A stretch of DNA of 64,000 nt, from the NCBI RefSeq assembly GCF_038096175.1, contig NZ_CP151099.1, positions 560,501-624,500 of the forward strand, written 5' to 3'. Under the pieces are notes generated by a model. It saw only the letters and a list, made by a program, of their open reading frames with translations. It was not told where the DNA came from and made no database searches. Shown here in pieces: positions 1 to 8,566 of the stretch. Every line of letters starts with the position of its first letter. Positions within the stretch are counted from its first letter, which is position 1. The position numbers were made by a program, and so were the translations under genes. This DNA is from Nostoc sp. UHCC 0302 (GTDB lineage Bacteria > Cyanobacteriota > Cyanobacteriia > Cyanobacteriales > Nostocaceae).

Positions 1-783
1 GGTCTTTATCTGCCGTCGAGTACTCCTGAAACGGTGTTTACCCCCGCCTTCCTTGACGGGTTTCTCGATGGAGTAGTTGAAGGGTGCAAACGAGTCGGAT
101 GCGTTTACCTTTCAGGCGAAACTCCTCAATTAAAAACTAAGATGATTGCGGGCAGGCTTGACATTGCTGGCTCAGTCTTTGGCGTCATGCCACCGGGTGT
201 TGCTCCTATCGACGGTTCACGTCTGGATGCTGGAAATACAATCGTTCTTGTCGAAAGCACAGGCCCCCATGAAAACGGTTTTACCCCGTTGCGAAAGCTC
301 GCCGAATCGCTCCCTGATGGCTACAGAACAAAACTTCCAAGCGGGCAGGAGTTGTGGGAGGCGATGAACGCCGCCTCGAATCTTTACACACCCCTTGTAC
401 AGGCGGTACTTCGCGAAGGAATTCGTCCCACTGCGATGGAAAATATTACTGGGCATGGTTGGCAGAAGTTGATGCGGTCGGCGAAGCCGTTGCGGTATGT
501 GGTTGAGACTATGCTGCCAGTACCTGAACTATTTACCTTTGCCGAGGATCATCTTGAGGGCGGGGCAGCAATGATGCTTTCTGTGTTCAACTATGGGGCA
601 GGATTTGCGTTCTATACAGAGTCTGAGCAAGATGCAGAGAAGATTGTCATGTTGGCAAGAGAACATGAGCTCACAGCGGTGATTGCTGGCAGGGTTGAAG
701 CGTCTCCTAACCGCGAGGTAGTAGTAGTGCCACTGGGTGTCACGTTGAAGGGAGAGTCTTTTGGCATTGCGCGAGGGGCATAG
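1..783 (+). CDS. PurM-like (AIR synthase-related) protein, 5'-truncated by window edge
   Basis: The reading frame is open from the first base, so the gene begins before the window and about 260 residues are visible. The fragment fits the C-terminal half of the PurM/AIR-synthase fold: an early MIAGRLDIAGSVFG strand, the ESTGPHENGFT loop and an ENITGHGWQKL segment that occupies the position of the glycine-rich loop of PurM. PurM makes aminoimidazole ribonucleotide in purine synthesis, but PurM-like proteins also include ThiL, SelD, HypE and uncharacterised AIR-synthase-related proteins. The glycine-rich loop here differs from classical PurM (GHGWQKL rather than GGGL), so a related enzyme is at least as likely as true PurM. 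The GTG at 34 is an internal valine codon, not a start. No terminator abuts the stop; a wobble-containing 11-bp stem-loop lies at 972-1000. Confidence 0.72.
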   Translation, partial: GLYLPSSTPETVFTPAFLDGFLDGVVEGCKRVGCVYLSGETPQLKTKMIAGRLDIAGSVFGVMPPGVAPIDGSRLDAGNTIVLVESTGPHENGFTPLRKLAESLPDGYRTKLPSGQELWEAMNAASNLYTPLVQAVLREGIRPTAMENITGHGWQKLMRSAKPLRYVVETMLPVPELFTFAEDHLEGGAAMMLSVFNYGAGFAFYTESEQDAEKIVMLAREHELTAVIAGRVEASPNREVVVVPLGVTLKGESFGIARGA

Positions 784-1258
784 TGAGCTTAGATTACGTA
801 TTGCTATTATTACCTAGTAGGTAAAGTAGGCAATTATCCACTTTGTAATCACAGGGTAATCACAGGATATTTCCACTTATGCGATCGCTTAACTCATTAA
901 GCGTTCAAATATATAAGTGTAAATACTAATTTCAAAAATAATTTAAAGATATCAACTGCGATGTGCTTAGGGCTTGTTAGAGTGCTTTTCTCTAGCAAGC
1001 TTACTTGTTATTGGTGTATTTCGCCCACTATGCTTACGTAGGATATTTTATGCAATATTTTTTACTAGTTCTTATATAAGCAATCAAAAATACTCATCAC
1101 CACTAAAGTTGAGATTTGCTAAGGTAGTCTTAATATATTGAAAAAATTTGCTGAGTAATCTGAGAAAGTAACCACTAACACTAAATTTTGTGCTGGTGAT
1201 TTCTGCTCTGTAGGTGTAGGTCTGTTAAGAATAGATAATTTTTATTTCCAGGAGGTTT
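784..1258. other. Intergenic region, 475 bp
   Basis: No coding sequence is visible. The stretch holds a tandem 11-mer (GTAATCACAGG twice, 845-866), one HIP1-type octamer near 880, and an inverted repeat with arms at 972-982 and 990-1000 (11 bp, one G-U wobble) that could end transcription of the upstream gene. The last 10 bases before 1259 hold a strong Shine-Dalgarno sequence (AGGAGG, 1250-1255) for the PHP-domain gene. Confidence 0.6.
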
Positions 1259-1945
1259 ATGGTTGTCAATTTTACTAAGACTGCTGCTTCGACACAACTT
1301 TTGAAACAAATATTCCAGAGCATTGATGCAAATAGTTGTCCAAGACTATTCAACTTTCATATGCACACAGTCTACTCAGATGGGAGGTTGCAACCAAGTG
1401 GATTGATGGAGCAGGCGATCGCTATTAACTTAAAAGGATTTGCCATTACTGACCACCATAGTGTTGCTGGGTATCAAGAAGCACAATCTTGGCTAGAAGA
1501 CTGGAAGTGGAATAATCCTGGTGCAAGCACTCCTTATCTGTGGAGTGGTGCAGAAATCAATGCCAATCTTTTAGATACAGATGTTCATATTTTGGCTTAT
1601 AGCTTTGAACCAGAACACTCTAGTATAAAACCCTATCTGCAAAGAAAGGTAAATACAGGTCAAGAATATCAAATAGCAAACGTGATTGCTGCTATTCATG
1701 ATGCTGGGGGATTAGCAGTACTTGCTCATCCTGCTCGTTATAAGCGATCGCATTTTGATTTAATTCCAGCCGCTGCTGAACTTGGTATTGATGGCGTTGA
1801 AACTTTTTACGCCTATAACAATCCTAGTCCCTGGCAACCCAGTGCTTTAGAATCACAACAAGTACAAAAATTGGCTAGTGAATACTGTCTTTTTAATACC
1901 TGTGGTACTGATACCCACGGTTTAAACCTGCTACAACGTTTGTAA
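1259..1945 (+). CDS. PHP domain metal-dependent phosphoesterase
   Basis: A 228-residue stand-alone PHP protein. The first metal motif HMH is at residues 34-36, followed by YSDG (D41) and the second motif TDHH at 64-67; further metal-site residues are AEIN in the middle, HDAGG...LAHPAR, and the C-terminal GTDTHG. This is the full set expected for a trinuclear PHP site, so it is probably an active phosphoesterase of the YciV/RNase AM or nucleoside-phosphatase-like group; the substrate cannot be told from sequence. A short helical N-terminal extension (about 28 residues) precedes the domain, and no signal peptide is seen. The ATG is supported by an AGGAGG sequence three bases upstream, a tight spacing. 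It is followed by a plausible rho-independent terminator and faces the convergent Uma2 gene. Confidence 0.85.
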   Translation: MVVNFTKTAASTQLLKQIFQSIDANSCPRLFNFHMHTVYSDGRLQPSGLMEQAIAINLKGFAITDHHSVAGYQEAQSWLEDWKWNNPGASTPYLWSGAEINANLLDTDVHILAYSFEPEHSSIKPYLQRKVNTGQEYQIANVIAAIHDAGGLAVLAHPARYKRSHFDLIPAAAELGIDGVETFYAYNNPSPWQPSALESQQVQKLASEYCLFNTCGTDTHGLNLLQRL

Positions 1946-1967
1946 ATATGAATAAATTTTTTGAACA

Positions 1968-2004
1968 CTCCTGGTTCAAGCAGCCAGGGGGTTTATTTTA
2001 TTTT
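1968..2004 (+). terminator. Rho-independent terminator after the PHP gene
   Basis: A 7-bp stem (arms 1968-1974 and 1984-1990, one G-U pair) with a 9-base loop is followed by a T-rich tract (1991-2004). It lies 22 bases past the stop codon of the PHP gene and between convergent genes. Confidence 0.6.
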
Positions 2005-2025
2005 GAATGGGAAAAACCTGATTAT

Positions 2026-2670
2026 TTACAGCTGTTGAAATTGCGATAATAACCAAGCGACAACTCGGCTTTGATTCATTTGACGAGTCTGTCTGAAAGC
2101 CTCTTCTAAAAGAGAAAATTTTAATCCTGGTAATACCTGAGACTGAGTAATTCTCCTACTGCCACCATTTTCAATAGCAAAAGCAATCACTTGGAGATTT
2201 TGTACATCTATAATCCAATATTCACTTACTCCTAATTCTTCATAGAGTAGACGTTTTTCACCTTTATCATCTGCTAGAGAAGTATTGGCAACCTCAATAA
2301 CCAAATTTGGCGGTGGATAGTTATCGAGGTTAATGATAGAAGTTCCCCAAGGAATTACATCAGCATTTTCGCCAATATAATAAGACACATCAGGTTGAGC
2401 TTCATTAAAGCCAGTTTTGCGATAAGTACAATTATCTTTCCCATTCATGGGAATGCCTTTGATAGCTGCGTAATTACTAGCAGCAAGGATAACAATCGTG
2501 TGGTCGCTAGCGTGGTCATTACCTACTGGTAGCATTTCAATCCTCATTTTGCCGTTGTAGTAATACCCCTTGGCTTTTCCATAGGCGGGATTTTCAACTA
2601 CTTGAATGTATTCATCCCAAGTAGCTGTTATCCAAGTATCAGCGGGTAGTTTTGTTTTTAGTTCACTCAT
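2026..2670 (-). CDS. Uma2 family (DUF820) putative restriction-like endonuclease
   Basis: A 214-residue protein of the Uma2 family, a PD-(D/E)XK-fold group greatly expanded in cyanobacteria. Visible hallmarks are an EML start of the core strand, HASDHTIVI (usual position of the conserved histidine), QPDVSYYIG with the acidic residue of the active site, PNLVIEVANTS with the catalytic Glu, DKGEKRLLYEELGVSEYW and a final YWIID strand. The nuclease core is therefore intact. The family's biological role is not settled; many copies are thought to be remnants of, or passengers in, mobile DNA. It converges with the PHP gene and is read in the same direction as, and downstream of, the Rpn/DUF4351 gene, with a remnant of a similar C-terminus between them. 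Confidence 0.88.
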   Translation of the reverse strand: MSELKTKLPADTWITATWDEYIQVVENPAYGKAKGYYYNGKMRIEMLPVGNDHASDHTIVILAASNYAAIKGIPMNGKDNCTYRKTGFNEAQPDVSYYIGENADVIPWGTSIINLDNYPPPNLVIEVANTSLADDKGEKRLLYEELGVSEYWIIDVQNLQVIAFAIENGGSRRITQSQVLPGLKFSLLEEAFRQTRQMNQSRVVAWLLSQFQQL

Positions 2671-2689
2671 AGATAAACAGTACTAACAA

Positions 2690-2800
2690 GAAACACCAGA
2701 ACAGCGTCAAGCTGAAAAAGCTTGGATTGACCAGCAGTATCTAGAACTGAGACAAATGCAAAATGGAATTGAGGTAATCTTGAATTATGATGCACGATAG
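2690..2800 (+). pseudogene. Remnant of a coiled C-terminal tail of a Uma2-type protein
   Basis: An in-frame stretch of 36 codons ending at TAG 2798-2800 encodes a Gln/Glu-rich helix beginning ETPEQRQAEKAW. A tail of this kind follows the nuclease core in many cyanobacterial Uma2 proteins. There is a stop codon just upstream (2684-2686) and no start, and the strand is opposite to the neighbouring intact Uma2 gene. This suggests that a second Uma2-like gene was once here and was largely lost. The assignment rests on composition and general resemblance only. Confidence 0.35.
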
Positions 2801-2837
2801 CGATCGCTCTCTAGTTTCCCACTCAAAAAGCAATTGT

Positions 2838-3746
2838 TTACTTAGCCTCTAACCAAGACTCTAAATCAGCAATAGTAGAAAAATCTAACAGCGCTTCACC
2901 CAAATTTTCTAACTCTACAACAGGTAAACTCTGAATCTGTTCCTGCAATTGAGGAGTCAAGGAACCGAACCGACGGGTAAGTTGACGCATAATCAGCGTT
3001 ATAGCCTCCTGCTGCTGTCCCCTTTGAATACCTTCTCTCATCCAACTAGTGACAATTTCCATAACTTCTTCCTCCTGGCTTGGTTCAATCCTAGCAAGCT
3101 GTTCTTGAAACACTGCCTCTTCTTCAGAATTCAAATCAAGATAAGTATCAATAAAACCAGAAATTAACTGCACTTGTGCGGAGTTTAATCCCAAACTAGC
3201 TAACAATTGTAGGGATAGCAGCTTTACAGTAGGACGTTCTTGAGTCTGCATCCGCATTTTGGACATCAAAGCGCTGGCTACAGGATTTAGCTGATTTACA
3301 AAATCTTGCCAATGTAAACGATTTAGCTGGATGACTCGGTAGTTGAATTCTAGTACAGTCCAACCGGGAAACTCGATGCGATAGGTGTTTGGTTCTGGGG
3401 TTTGAGGAGAATCATGAGAATAAATTACCACTGGATAAACTGGCAGGGCAAATTTTTCATGTAAACGTGCAAAATAAGTGAACATTCGCTTATTGAAGCC
3501 AGCTTGAGAATAAGATTGGTGTTCTAAGTGGATGATAAAAAGAGCATCCTGGCTTTGAAATGAGGCTCGCACGATTAAATCAACAATTTTACGCTCTCCT
3601 TCGGTGACATCCGTGAACATCTCTTGCGGTAAAAACTCCACAGAGTCAGGTTTCCAATAGGCACTGACATCAGGGAAAAAGAGTTCGATGAACTCTGGGA
3701 AAAAGTTGCTGAGGAGTTCTTTGAACAGGCGGTCATGATCAATCAT
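2838..3746 (-). CDS. Rpn/PD-(D/E)XK nuclease-transposase family protein with C-terminal DUF4351
   Basis: A 302-residue protein. Residues 1-200 match the Rpn/YhgA-like, PD-(D/E)XK family: it opens with DHDRLFKELL and ...FFPEFIELFFP, contains DLIVRA and the IIHLEHQS strand (the Glu-containing core motif), then a RLHEKF helix and a PVVIYSH strand. Residues about 240-300 match DUF4351 (LIMRQLTRRFGSL ... ESWL), a common C-terminal addition in cyanobacteria. A low-complexity QRGQQQEA helix links the two parts. Members of the Rpn family cut DNA and stimulate RecA-independent recombination in E. coli; that function here is by analogy. It is likely expressed alone; the downstream gene on the same strand is the Uma2 protein about 170 bases away. 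Confidence 0.85.
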   Translation of the reverse strand: MIDHDRLFKELLSNFFPEFIELFFPDVSAYWKPDSVEFLPQEMFTDVTEGERKIVDLIVRASFQSQDALFIIHLEHQSYSQAGFNKRMFTYFARLHEKFALPVYPVVIYSHDSPQTPEPNTYRIEFPGWTVLEFNYRVIQLNRLHWQDFVNQLNPVASALMSKMRMQTQERPTVKLLSLQLLASLGLNSAQVQLISGFIDTYLDLNSEEEAVFQEQLARIEPSQEEEVMEIVTSWMREGIQRGQQQEAITLIMRQLTRRFGSLTPQLQEQIQSLPVVELENLGEALLDFSTIADLESWLEAK

Positions 3747-4063
3747 TGAGTGATTTTATCGGATTCTCTCCAGAAAACAGCAAGAAAATTAGGGTGGATA
3801 GAGAGACCATAATTTAGGAGTGCTGAGTTCTAAGTGTTACTTGCTTAGTAAAAAACATCACTTAATTTGCTGGCAATGCTGGGATGAGAATTTGTTGTTA
3901 AAAAACAAAACAGGGATTGCAACATAGATTGATTCTGCTTTACTCTGGAAAAACTAGTACGCCAGTTTGCTTAGTGGGGTAAATCCCTGTACGTAGCTGG
4001 TTCTGAAGCGATCGCGCCTTGCCGCTAAACTTGTTAAGTAAAACACTTTGATAGCCTAAAACG
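3747..4063. other. Divergent intergenic region, 317 bp
   Basis: This region separates the Rpn/DUF4351 gene (minus strand) from the DUF5895 gene (plus strand), so both promoters must lie here. One HIP1 octamer occurs near 4009. No open frame, hairpin or convincing promoter hexamer pair stands out. Confidence 0.5.
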
Positions 4064-4933
4064 ATGAAAGCATCTGCTAATTTCGACTTTGAGGACGAGA
4101 AATTTAATGCCCCGCCTTCTCAAGTCATTCCCTGGTGTCAGATGATTAATCCTCGGTATGGCACAGATGGTATTCAATCCTATGGATTGGCGATTAAGTT
4201 GGATAATGCCCAAGCTGTTGGTTTCACACCAGATGACAATTGGCAACAGGTGGAGCATGAATTTAGCTCTGGAAGTGAAACAGTCTTCATCTCCACAACT
4301 CCACAAATAGTTATAGTGCGTCGGGGGCCGTTGTCTGTAAAAGACCGAGAAAGTGGTATGAAACTGGGTACACTTAAAGATAATTATGATGCTTTTTTAG
4401 CAGACAAACTTAAATTTAAAACCTTTACTCGCTATCTAATTTTTTTAGTAGGAAAAAACAAAAAGTTTTTACATCAATTGCCATTACAATTAACTCTCAA
4501 TGGTGCAGCTGGAGCGAGTTTTAGCAAAACATACTGTGAGTTTCAACAAGGTAAAGTAGTTAGTGGATTCGTCGCTGAACTAGAGAAGGCTTATGCTGCA
4601 TACCGTAAGCAACCCTTGTCACCAAAAGGCCCTTTATTCCATGCTCACGGAATTTTTTGCCCCATAATTGAATCTGAAGAAAGAGGCATTGAACCAAATA
4701 CAGTTTTAGTAGCCTCAACTGTGGATTACAAACATCCCACAGTTGGGACATTAACACAATATATGATTGCTTCAGATTCTCTTGAGTCAGCAACTATCTG
4801 CAAGGCTTTTGAAGAATACAAAGATTTTGGTAAGGAACCTGTAAAAGTAGAAACACCCAAAATGGCAATGGCGGGCGTTTCTAACTCTTATGTTTATGCT
4901 GATGAAGACGATTTTGGTTATCCGCCGTATTAG
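4064..4933 (+). CDS. DUF5895 family cyanobacterial protein
   Basis: A 289-residue cytosolic protein without signal peptide or membrane segments. The opening FDFEDEKFNAPPSQVIPWCQ and the block PWCQMINPRYG are typical of a cyanobacterial family that I recognise as DUF5895; the name is from memory and should be treated as probable. The rest is alpha/beta with a basic central part (KLKFKTFTRYLIFLVGKNKK) and ends in an acidic, aromatic tail (YADEDDFGYPPY). Related proteins are usually found as single genes in filamentous cyanobacteria and no function is known. A GGTA-type ribosome site is not obvious. Convergent with mltA; a fold-back repeat lies between the two stops. Confidence 0.62.
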   Translation: MKASANFDFEDEKFNAPPSQVIPWCQMINPRYGTDGIQSYGLAIKLDNAQAVGFTPDDNWQQVEHEFSSGSETVFISTTPQIVIVRRGPLSVKDRESGMKLGTLKDNYDAFLADKLKFKTFTRYLIFLVGKNKKFLHQLPLQLTLNGAAGASFSKTYCEFQQGKVVSGFVAELEKAYAAYRKQPLSPKGPLFHAHGIFCPIIESEERGIEPNTVLVASTVDYKHPTVGTLTQYMIASDSLESATICKAFEEYKDFGKEPVKVETPKMAMAGVSNSYVYADEDDFGYPPY

Positions 4934-5046
4934 GGACTGAGGGCTGAGGACTGGGTACTGGGGACTGGGGAGCAGGGGAGAAATAACTTACTCTTGACTC
5001 AGCACTCAGCACTTCTAACTCAGCATTCCCAATGCCCCATGCCCCA
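4934..5046. repeat. Fold-back purine/pyrimidine short tandem repeat
   Basis: Directly after the DUF5895 stop there is a G-rich run of imperfect units (GGACTGG, GGTACTGG, GGGGAGCAGGGG) followed after about 20 AT-rich bases by C-rich units (ACTCAGC, CCCAATG, CCCCATG). The two halves are roughly complementary, so the RNA could fold back. This is the short tandemly repeated type characteristic of Nostocales intergenic spacers. It sits between convergent genes and may act as a terminator. Confidence 0.75.
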
Positions 5047-5055
5047 TGCCCAATC

Positions 5056-6312
5056 CTATTTTTTCAACAGTAAATAATATAGTGAACCATTGCCGCCTGT
5101 AACGCCGGCGCGATCGCCTGCTAATTTACCAGAACCCATAAAGTAATCCACTCTTCCTGGCCCTTTAATGGCACTTCCTGTATCTTGATCGAGTACAAAG
5201 CGGCTAACAGTGCGATACTCTAGCTTGCCAGCACTGACGGGATAAGGAATTGAAGTATAAACCAATGCCAGTGCGCCAGGAGGCATGACAGCTTTATCTG
5301 TGGCTATGGAACGTTCTGCTGTAACTGGAACATGAATACTACCCGTGGCTGCTCTCCCCCCTGTTTCTTGAAAAAAGATAAATCGCTCCCAACGTGGTAA
5401 GTAATTATTCAACTCCTGCGGTTGTTGGCGGAAGTAACTGACCATACGTGGTAGGGTCATTCCTGCTAAAGGAAGTTTGCCATCTTTCGCTAGTTCTTTG
5501 CCGATACTTGTCCAAGGGTAATCCGTGCCACCTGCATAGCCAATGGACGTTGTTTTGCCATTAGTTAACTTAATCTGGGCAGAACCTTGGATGTGTACCA
5601 TGTACGCATCGAGGCGATCGCGGAACCAAAGCATTTCTAAACCGTGCAATTGGCTTTTATCCCCTAGTAAACCATCCTTTCCTTCCAAATCAATTCGTTT
5701 TGGGTGCGGTTTAGCCCATTGTTGAAAGTCTGGTGGTAAGCGATAAAGGGGATATTTATATACTGAAGTTTTTACACGGCTAGCGGTATAAACAGGCTCG
5801 TAATAAGCAGTAAATTTTACAGTACCCTTGCCATCATTGCCCACAGACTTGTACAAGACAAACTCCCGGCGGACAGCGGCTTGTAATTGTGCTGGTGACT
5901 TAGAATAGACAACGAGTTGGCGGAATCTTGCCAAACTGCGACGGACACGATCAAGTGTAATACCCTGGACTGGATAATTTTGATACGCTGCGATCGCTTC
6001 ATCCTTGGCTAGGTAACGCAAACTATTATCTATCGAAGCTAACAACGCTTTGCGATCGCCTCCTTTACCCTTTCGACCCCAAATTTGGTCATCCCAACCC
6101 AAACAAGTGGAGCGGGGCGTACAAGCTCCCATCTCAACAGGTGTTAGGGGCGGCGTTACTTCGGGGATAGTTGGTACTGGCAGCGGTATCTCAGGCGCAG
6201 GTAGTACTGGTAACGGCAGTAAATTTGGAACCTGAGCAACAGCTGACCAGAGAGGATTTACAACGGCAATTCCCAGACTCAAGGAAAGCAAAGCAAGGGT
6301 TTTTCTCATCAT
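5056..6312 (-). CDS. mltA: Membrane-bound lytic murein transglycosylase A (MltA) family
   Basis: A 418-residue exported protein that cleaves the MurNAc-GlcNAc bond of peptidoglycan to give 1,6-anhydro ends. An N-terminal signal peptide (hydrophobic core at residues 5-24, AVA-Q) is followed by a proline-rich spacer (about 28-60) and then the MltA domain, with the characteristic FTAYYEP strand, VHIQGSA and GGTDYPWTSIG. The C-terminal 3D domain carries the acidic catalytic region (DQDTGSAIKGPGRVDYFMG ... AGDRAG). Two adjacent ATG codons are available; the first abuts the TAA of the upstream small gene, so the two are translationally coupled. No lipobox Cys is seen at the signal cleavage site, unlike E. 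coli MltA, so anchoring may differ. MurQ at 54 kb acts on products of the same recycling route. Confidence 0.92.
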   Translation of the reverse strand: MMRKTLALLSLSLGIAVVNPLWSAVAQVPNLLPLPVLPAPEIPLPVPTIPEVTPPLTPVEMGACTPRSTCLGWDDQIWGRKGKGGDRKALLASIDNSLRYLAKDEAIAAYQNYPVQGITLDRVRRSLARFRQLVVYSKSPAQLQAAVRREFVLYKSVGNDGKGTVKFTAYYEPVYTASRVKTSVYKYPLYRLPPDFQQWAKPHPKRIDLEGKDGLLGDKSQLHGLEMLWFRDRLDAYMVHIQGSAQIKLTNGKTTSIGYAGGTDYPWTSIGKELAKDGKLPLAGMTLPRMVSYFRQQPQELNNYLPRWERFIFFQETGGRAATGSIHVPVTAERSIATDKAVMPPGALALVYTSIPYPVSAGKLEYRTVSRFVLDQDTGSAIKGPGRVDYFMGSGKLAGDRAGVTGGNGSLYYLLLKK

Positions 6313-6567
6313 TTAGTTGAATCTTTCAACACTAGAACTAAAAACGGGTTCTACTCGGATGGCTATAATCCGAGATGGGCGTACCACCATATACTCCCCT
6401 TGAATATTTTTGATCGGCACGCTAATAAAGTCATGAGAAGCAGATTTTGGCACAAGTTCGCCACTATACCACTTTTGAAAATCTTGAATAGTAGGAAAAC
6501 GGACTTCTTCCCGGTGGCCACTATCTAATAAGAGGTGTACGGCGTATTCATTTGGAGTTCTAGGCAT
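6313..6567 (-). CDS. Conserved small cyanobacterial protein upstream of mltA
   Basis: An 84-residue soluble protein not recognised as a named family. It begins MPRTPNEYAVHLLLDSG and reads as a small alpha/beta fold: a strand with VHLLLDSG, a FQKWYSGEL segment, and a last strand pair (EYMVVRPSRIIAIRVEP). It has no signal peptide or membrane helix. Its TAA stop touches the ATG of mltA, so the two genes very likely form an operon and the small protein may assist or regulate the transglycosylase; this is an inference from position only. The size and composition are like those of other conserved cyanobacterial hypothetical proteins, which argues against a chance frame. Confidence 0.7.
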   Translation of the reverse strand: MPRTPNEYAVHLLLDSGHREEVRFPTIQDFQKWYSGELVPKSASHDFISVPIKNIQGEYMVVRPSRIIAIRVEPVFSSSVERFN

Positions 6568-7121
6568 AAGGTTGAATCATTTGAAACACATTCAACCCAT
6601 TGTTAACCACGTAACGGCAGAATGAAAAGAGTAAGCATACGGGAGCAACAGAACCTTTTCGCCATAAGTGAGAGAGTTTAAAATTAGTAACCCATAACTC
6701 CTAACTCTCAACTTTTACTTTCGCTTATGACGGTTACCAAGCCAGAAACAGTTCCCAACCATTCATTCAGGAAAAAATTTCCATCGCATAAAGTAGAAAG
6801 GAACCAAGAGTTATCTATATACTATCTCCTGATTAACTAAGTATGAGTGTATTGCAGACGATTGAGAACCACTATAATTCTGCTGTCAAGGAGCTTCGCT
6901 GTAATTCATAATTATTACCCCACAAATGAATCTGCCTGCTCTGAAGGTGCTACGCATTTTTTTCTTTCTCCATAAATAAATTTGGTTACTCTGAGAACTA
7001 AATGAATTAATTACGAATTAGGTTAGCGTAGCGGGGCGGAGCATCGTTACGGATTACGAATTATTCAATCAAAGCTGGCGGTTATGTCAACATGAAGGTG
7101 AGGACTTAGGCAAGTCATAAT
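6568..7121. other. Divergent intergenic region, 554 bp
   Basis: This region lies between the mltA operon (minus) and the Ser/Thr kinase gene (plus). It contains a directly repeated ATTACGAATTA (near 7011 and again near 7055) around a GC-rich stretch with the sequence GCGTAGCGGGGCGGAGC, a common dispersed Nostoc-type repeat. A 37-codon frame at 6727-6840 has no ribosome site and is not called. Promoters for both neighbours must lie here. Confidence 0.5.
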
Positions 7122-8519
7122 ATGTTAGGAAAGTTACTAGACGGGCGTTACCAAGTCCTCCAAATCTTAGGTGGAGGCGGATTCGGTCAAACTTATATTG
7201 CTCAGGATACCCGCAGACCAGGCTTTCCAAAGTGCGTAGTCAAGCACCTCAAGCTAGCCACTAACAACCCAGAATTTCTGGAAACTGCTAGACGGCTGTT
7301 TAATAGTGAGGCAGAAACACTAGAAAAACTGGGTAATCACGACCAGATTCCTCGGCTGCTAGCTTACTTTGAAGAAGATGAAGAATTCTTTTTGGTGCAA
7401 GAATTTATTGAAGGGCATACTATCAAAGCAGAACTAATACGCGGTCAACGTTGGACAGAAGACCAAGTTATTCAACTTTTGCAACAAGTTTTGAGTATTC
7501 TGAACTTTATTCACAGCCACAAAGTTATCCACAGAGATATCAAGCCAGACAATATTATTAGAAGACAAGAAGACGGCAAGTTAGTGCTGATAGACTTCGG
7601 TGCGGTCAAATTAGTCCAAACACAACTGCTGACAGTTTTAGGACAGATAGAGTCTACTATCATCATTGGCACACCAGGATATATGTCTACAGAACAGGGG
7701 CAAGGTAGACCCCGCCCCAATAGCGATATTTATTCTCTGGGTATTATTGCTATCCAAGCGCTAACAGGGGTGCATCCTAATGAATTTGAGGAAGACCCAG
7801 ATACAGGAGAAATTTCCTGGCAGCATCAAGCTATAGTCAGTCCTAAGTTGGCGTATGTGCTATCTAGGATGGTGCTACACCACTTTAGACAGCGCTTCCA
7901 GTCTGCGGCAGAGGCTTTACAGGCGCTTGGGCAGATTGATGCTCAAGAAGAAGATTTAACTCAGCCACCATCTTCTATACAGCTACCTCAAGCAGTACTG
8001 GGCTTGGCTCAATCGCCTTTGCCACCAGAAACCATAATTGGCGATGCAACTGCTTTTATCCTTTCTCCAGAAAGTTACAACCGCTTAGAAAAGATTCTTT
8101 TGGAATTTATCGGGCCAGTAGCGCCGAGACTACTACGACAAGTTGTAGCATCAGTTTCCAACTGCGAAGAATTAATCAATAAGTTGGCATTGCATCTAAC
8201 AGAAAATCAACAAATTGAGTTTAAAAAGAAAACAATTTTCCTAATGGAAAAATCTACTTTATTACAGGAACTGACTGTTAAACATGAACTAAACTCAGAT
8301 AATTTATTAAGTCAAGAAACTCAACTAGTTAGTGACAGTTTTGTGCATCAATGTGAGCAAGAGTTAGTTAATTTAATTGGGCCAATTGCTACTTTCTTAG
8401 TGCGAAAAGCTATAAAATCTTCTCCACAAATTTCTCGCGTTGAACTTGTAAAAATTTTAGCAGAACAAATTCCCGAACGTCAAAAATCTTTGCAATTCCA
8501 GCAGCGTTTACTTTCTTAA
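7122..8519 (+). CDS. Serine/threonine protein kinase with two C-terminal GPxA helical repeats
   Basis: A 465-residue Hanks-type kinase. All catalytic elements are present: glycine loop GGGGFG (17-22), ATP-binding Lys (VVKH, K41), HRD loop HRDIKPDN (D139), DFG (158-160) and a GTPGYMSTEQ activation segment (183-191). The kinase domain ends near 270. The C-terminal part has no membrane helix; instead two related blocks of about 45 residues occur, at 322-365 (LLEFIGPVAPRLLRQ) and 411-455 (LVNLIGPIATFLVRK). Each is a helical unit built round a GPVA/GPIA core, resembling a small domain attached to other cyanobacterial signalling proteins (possibly what is now called DUF8082; I cannot confirm the number). 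The soluble C-terminus suggests a cytosolic kinase docking to partners through these repeats. It converges with the haem-sensor gene. Confidence 0.93.
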   Translation: MLGKLLDGRYQVLQILGGGGFGQTYIAQDTRRPGFPKCVVKHLKLATNNPEFLETARRLFNSEAETLEKLGNHDQIPRLLAYFEEDEEFFLVQEFIEGHTIKAELIRGQRWTEDQVIQLLQQVLSILNFIHSHKVIHRDIKPDNIIRRQEDGKLVLIDFGAVKLVQTQLLTVLGQIESTIIIGTPGYMSTEQGQGRPRPNSDIYSLGIIAIQALTGVHPNEFEEDPDTGEISWQHQAIVSPKLAYVLSRMVLHHFRQRFQSAAEALQALGQIDAQEEDLTQPPSSIQLPQAVLGLAQSPLPPETIIGDATAFILSPESYNRLEKILLEFIGPVAPRLLRQVVASVSNCEELINKLALHLTENQQIEFKKKTIFLMEKSTLLQELTVKHELNSDNLLSQETQLVSDSFVHQCEQELVNLIGPIATFLVRKAIKSSPQISRVELVKILAEQIPERQKSLQFQQRLLS

Positions 8520-8566
8520 AAAAGGGTATGGGGTGTAATACTAATTCGGGATTCACAAAATTTTTA

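Noticed and set aside
6727-6840. 37-codon open frame in the mltA-kinase spacer
   Set aside because: No ribosome site, no similarity that I recognise, and a short length expected by chance.
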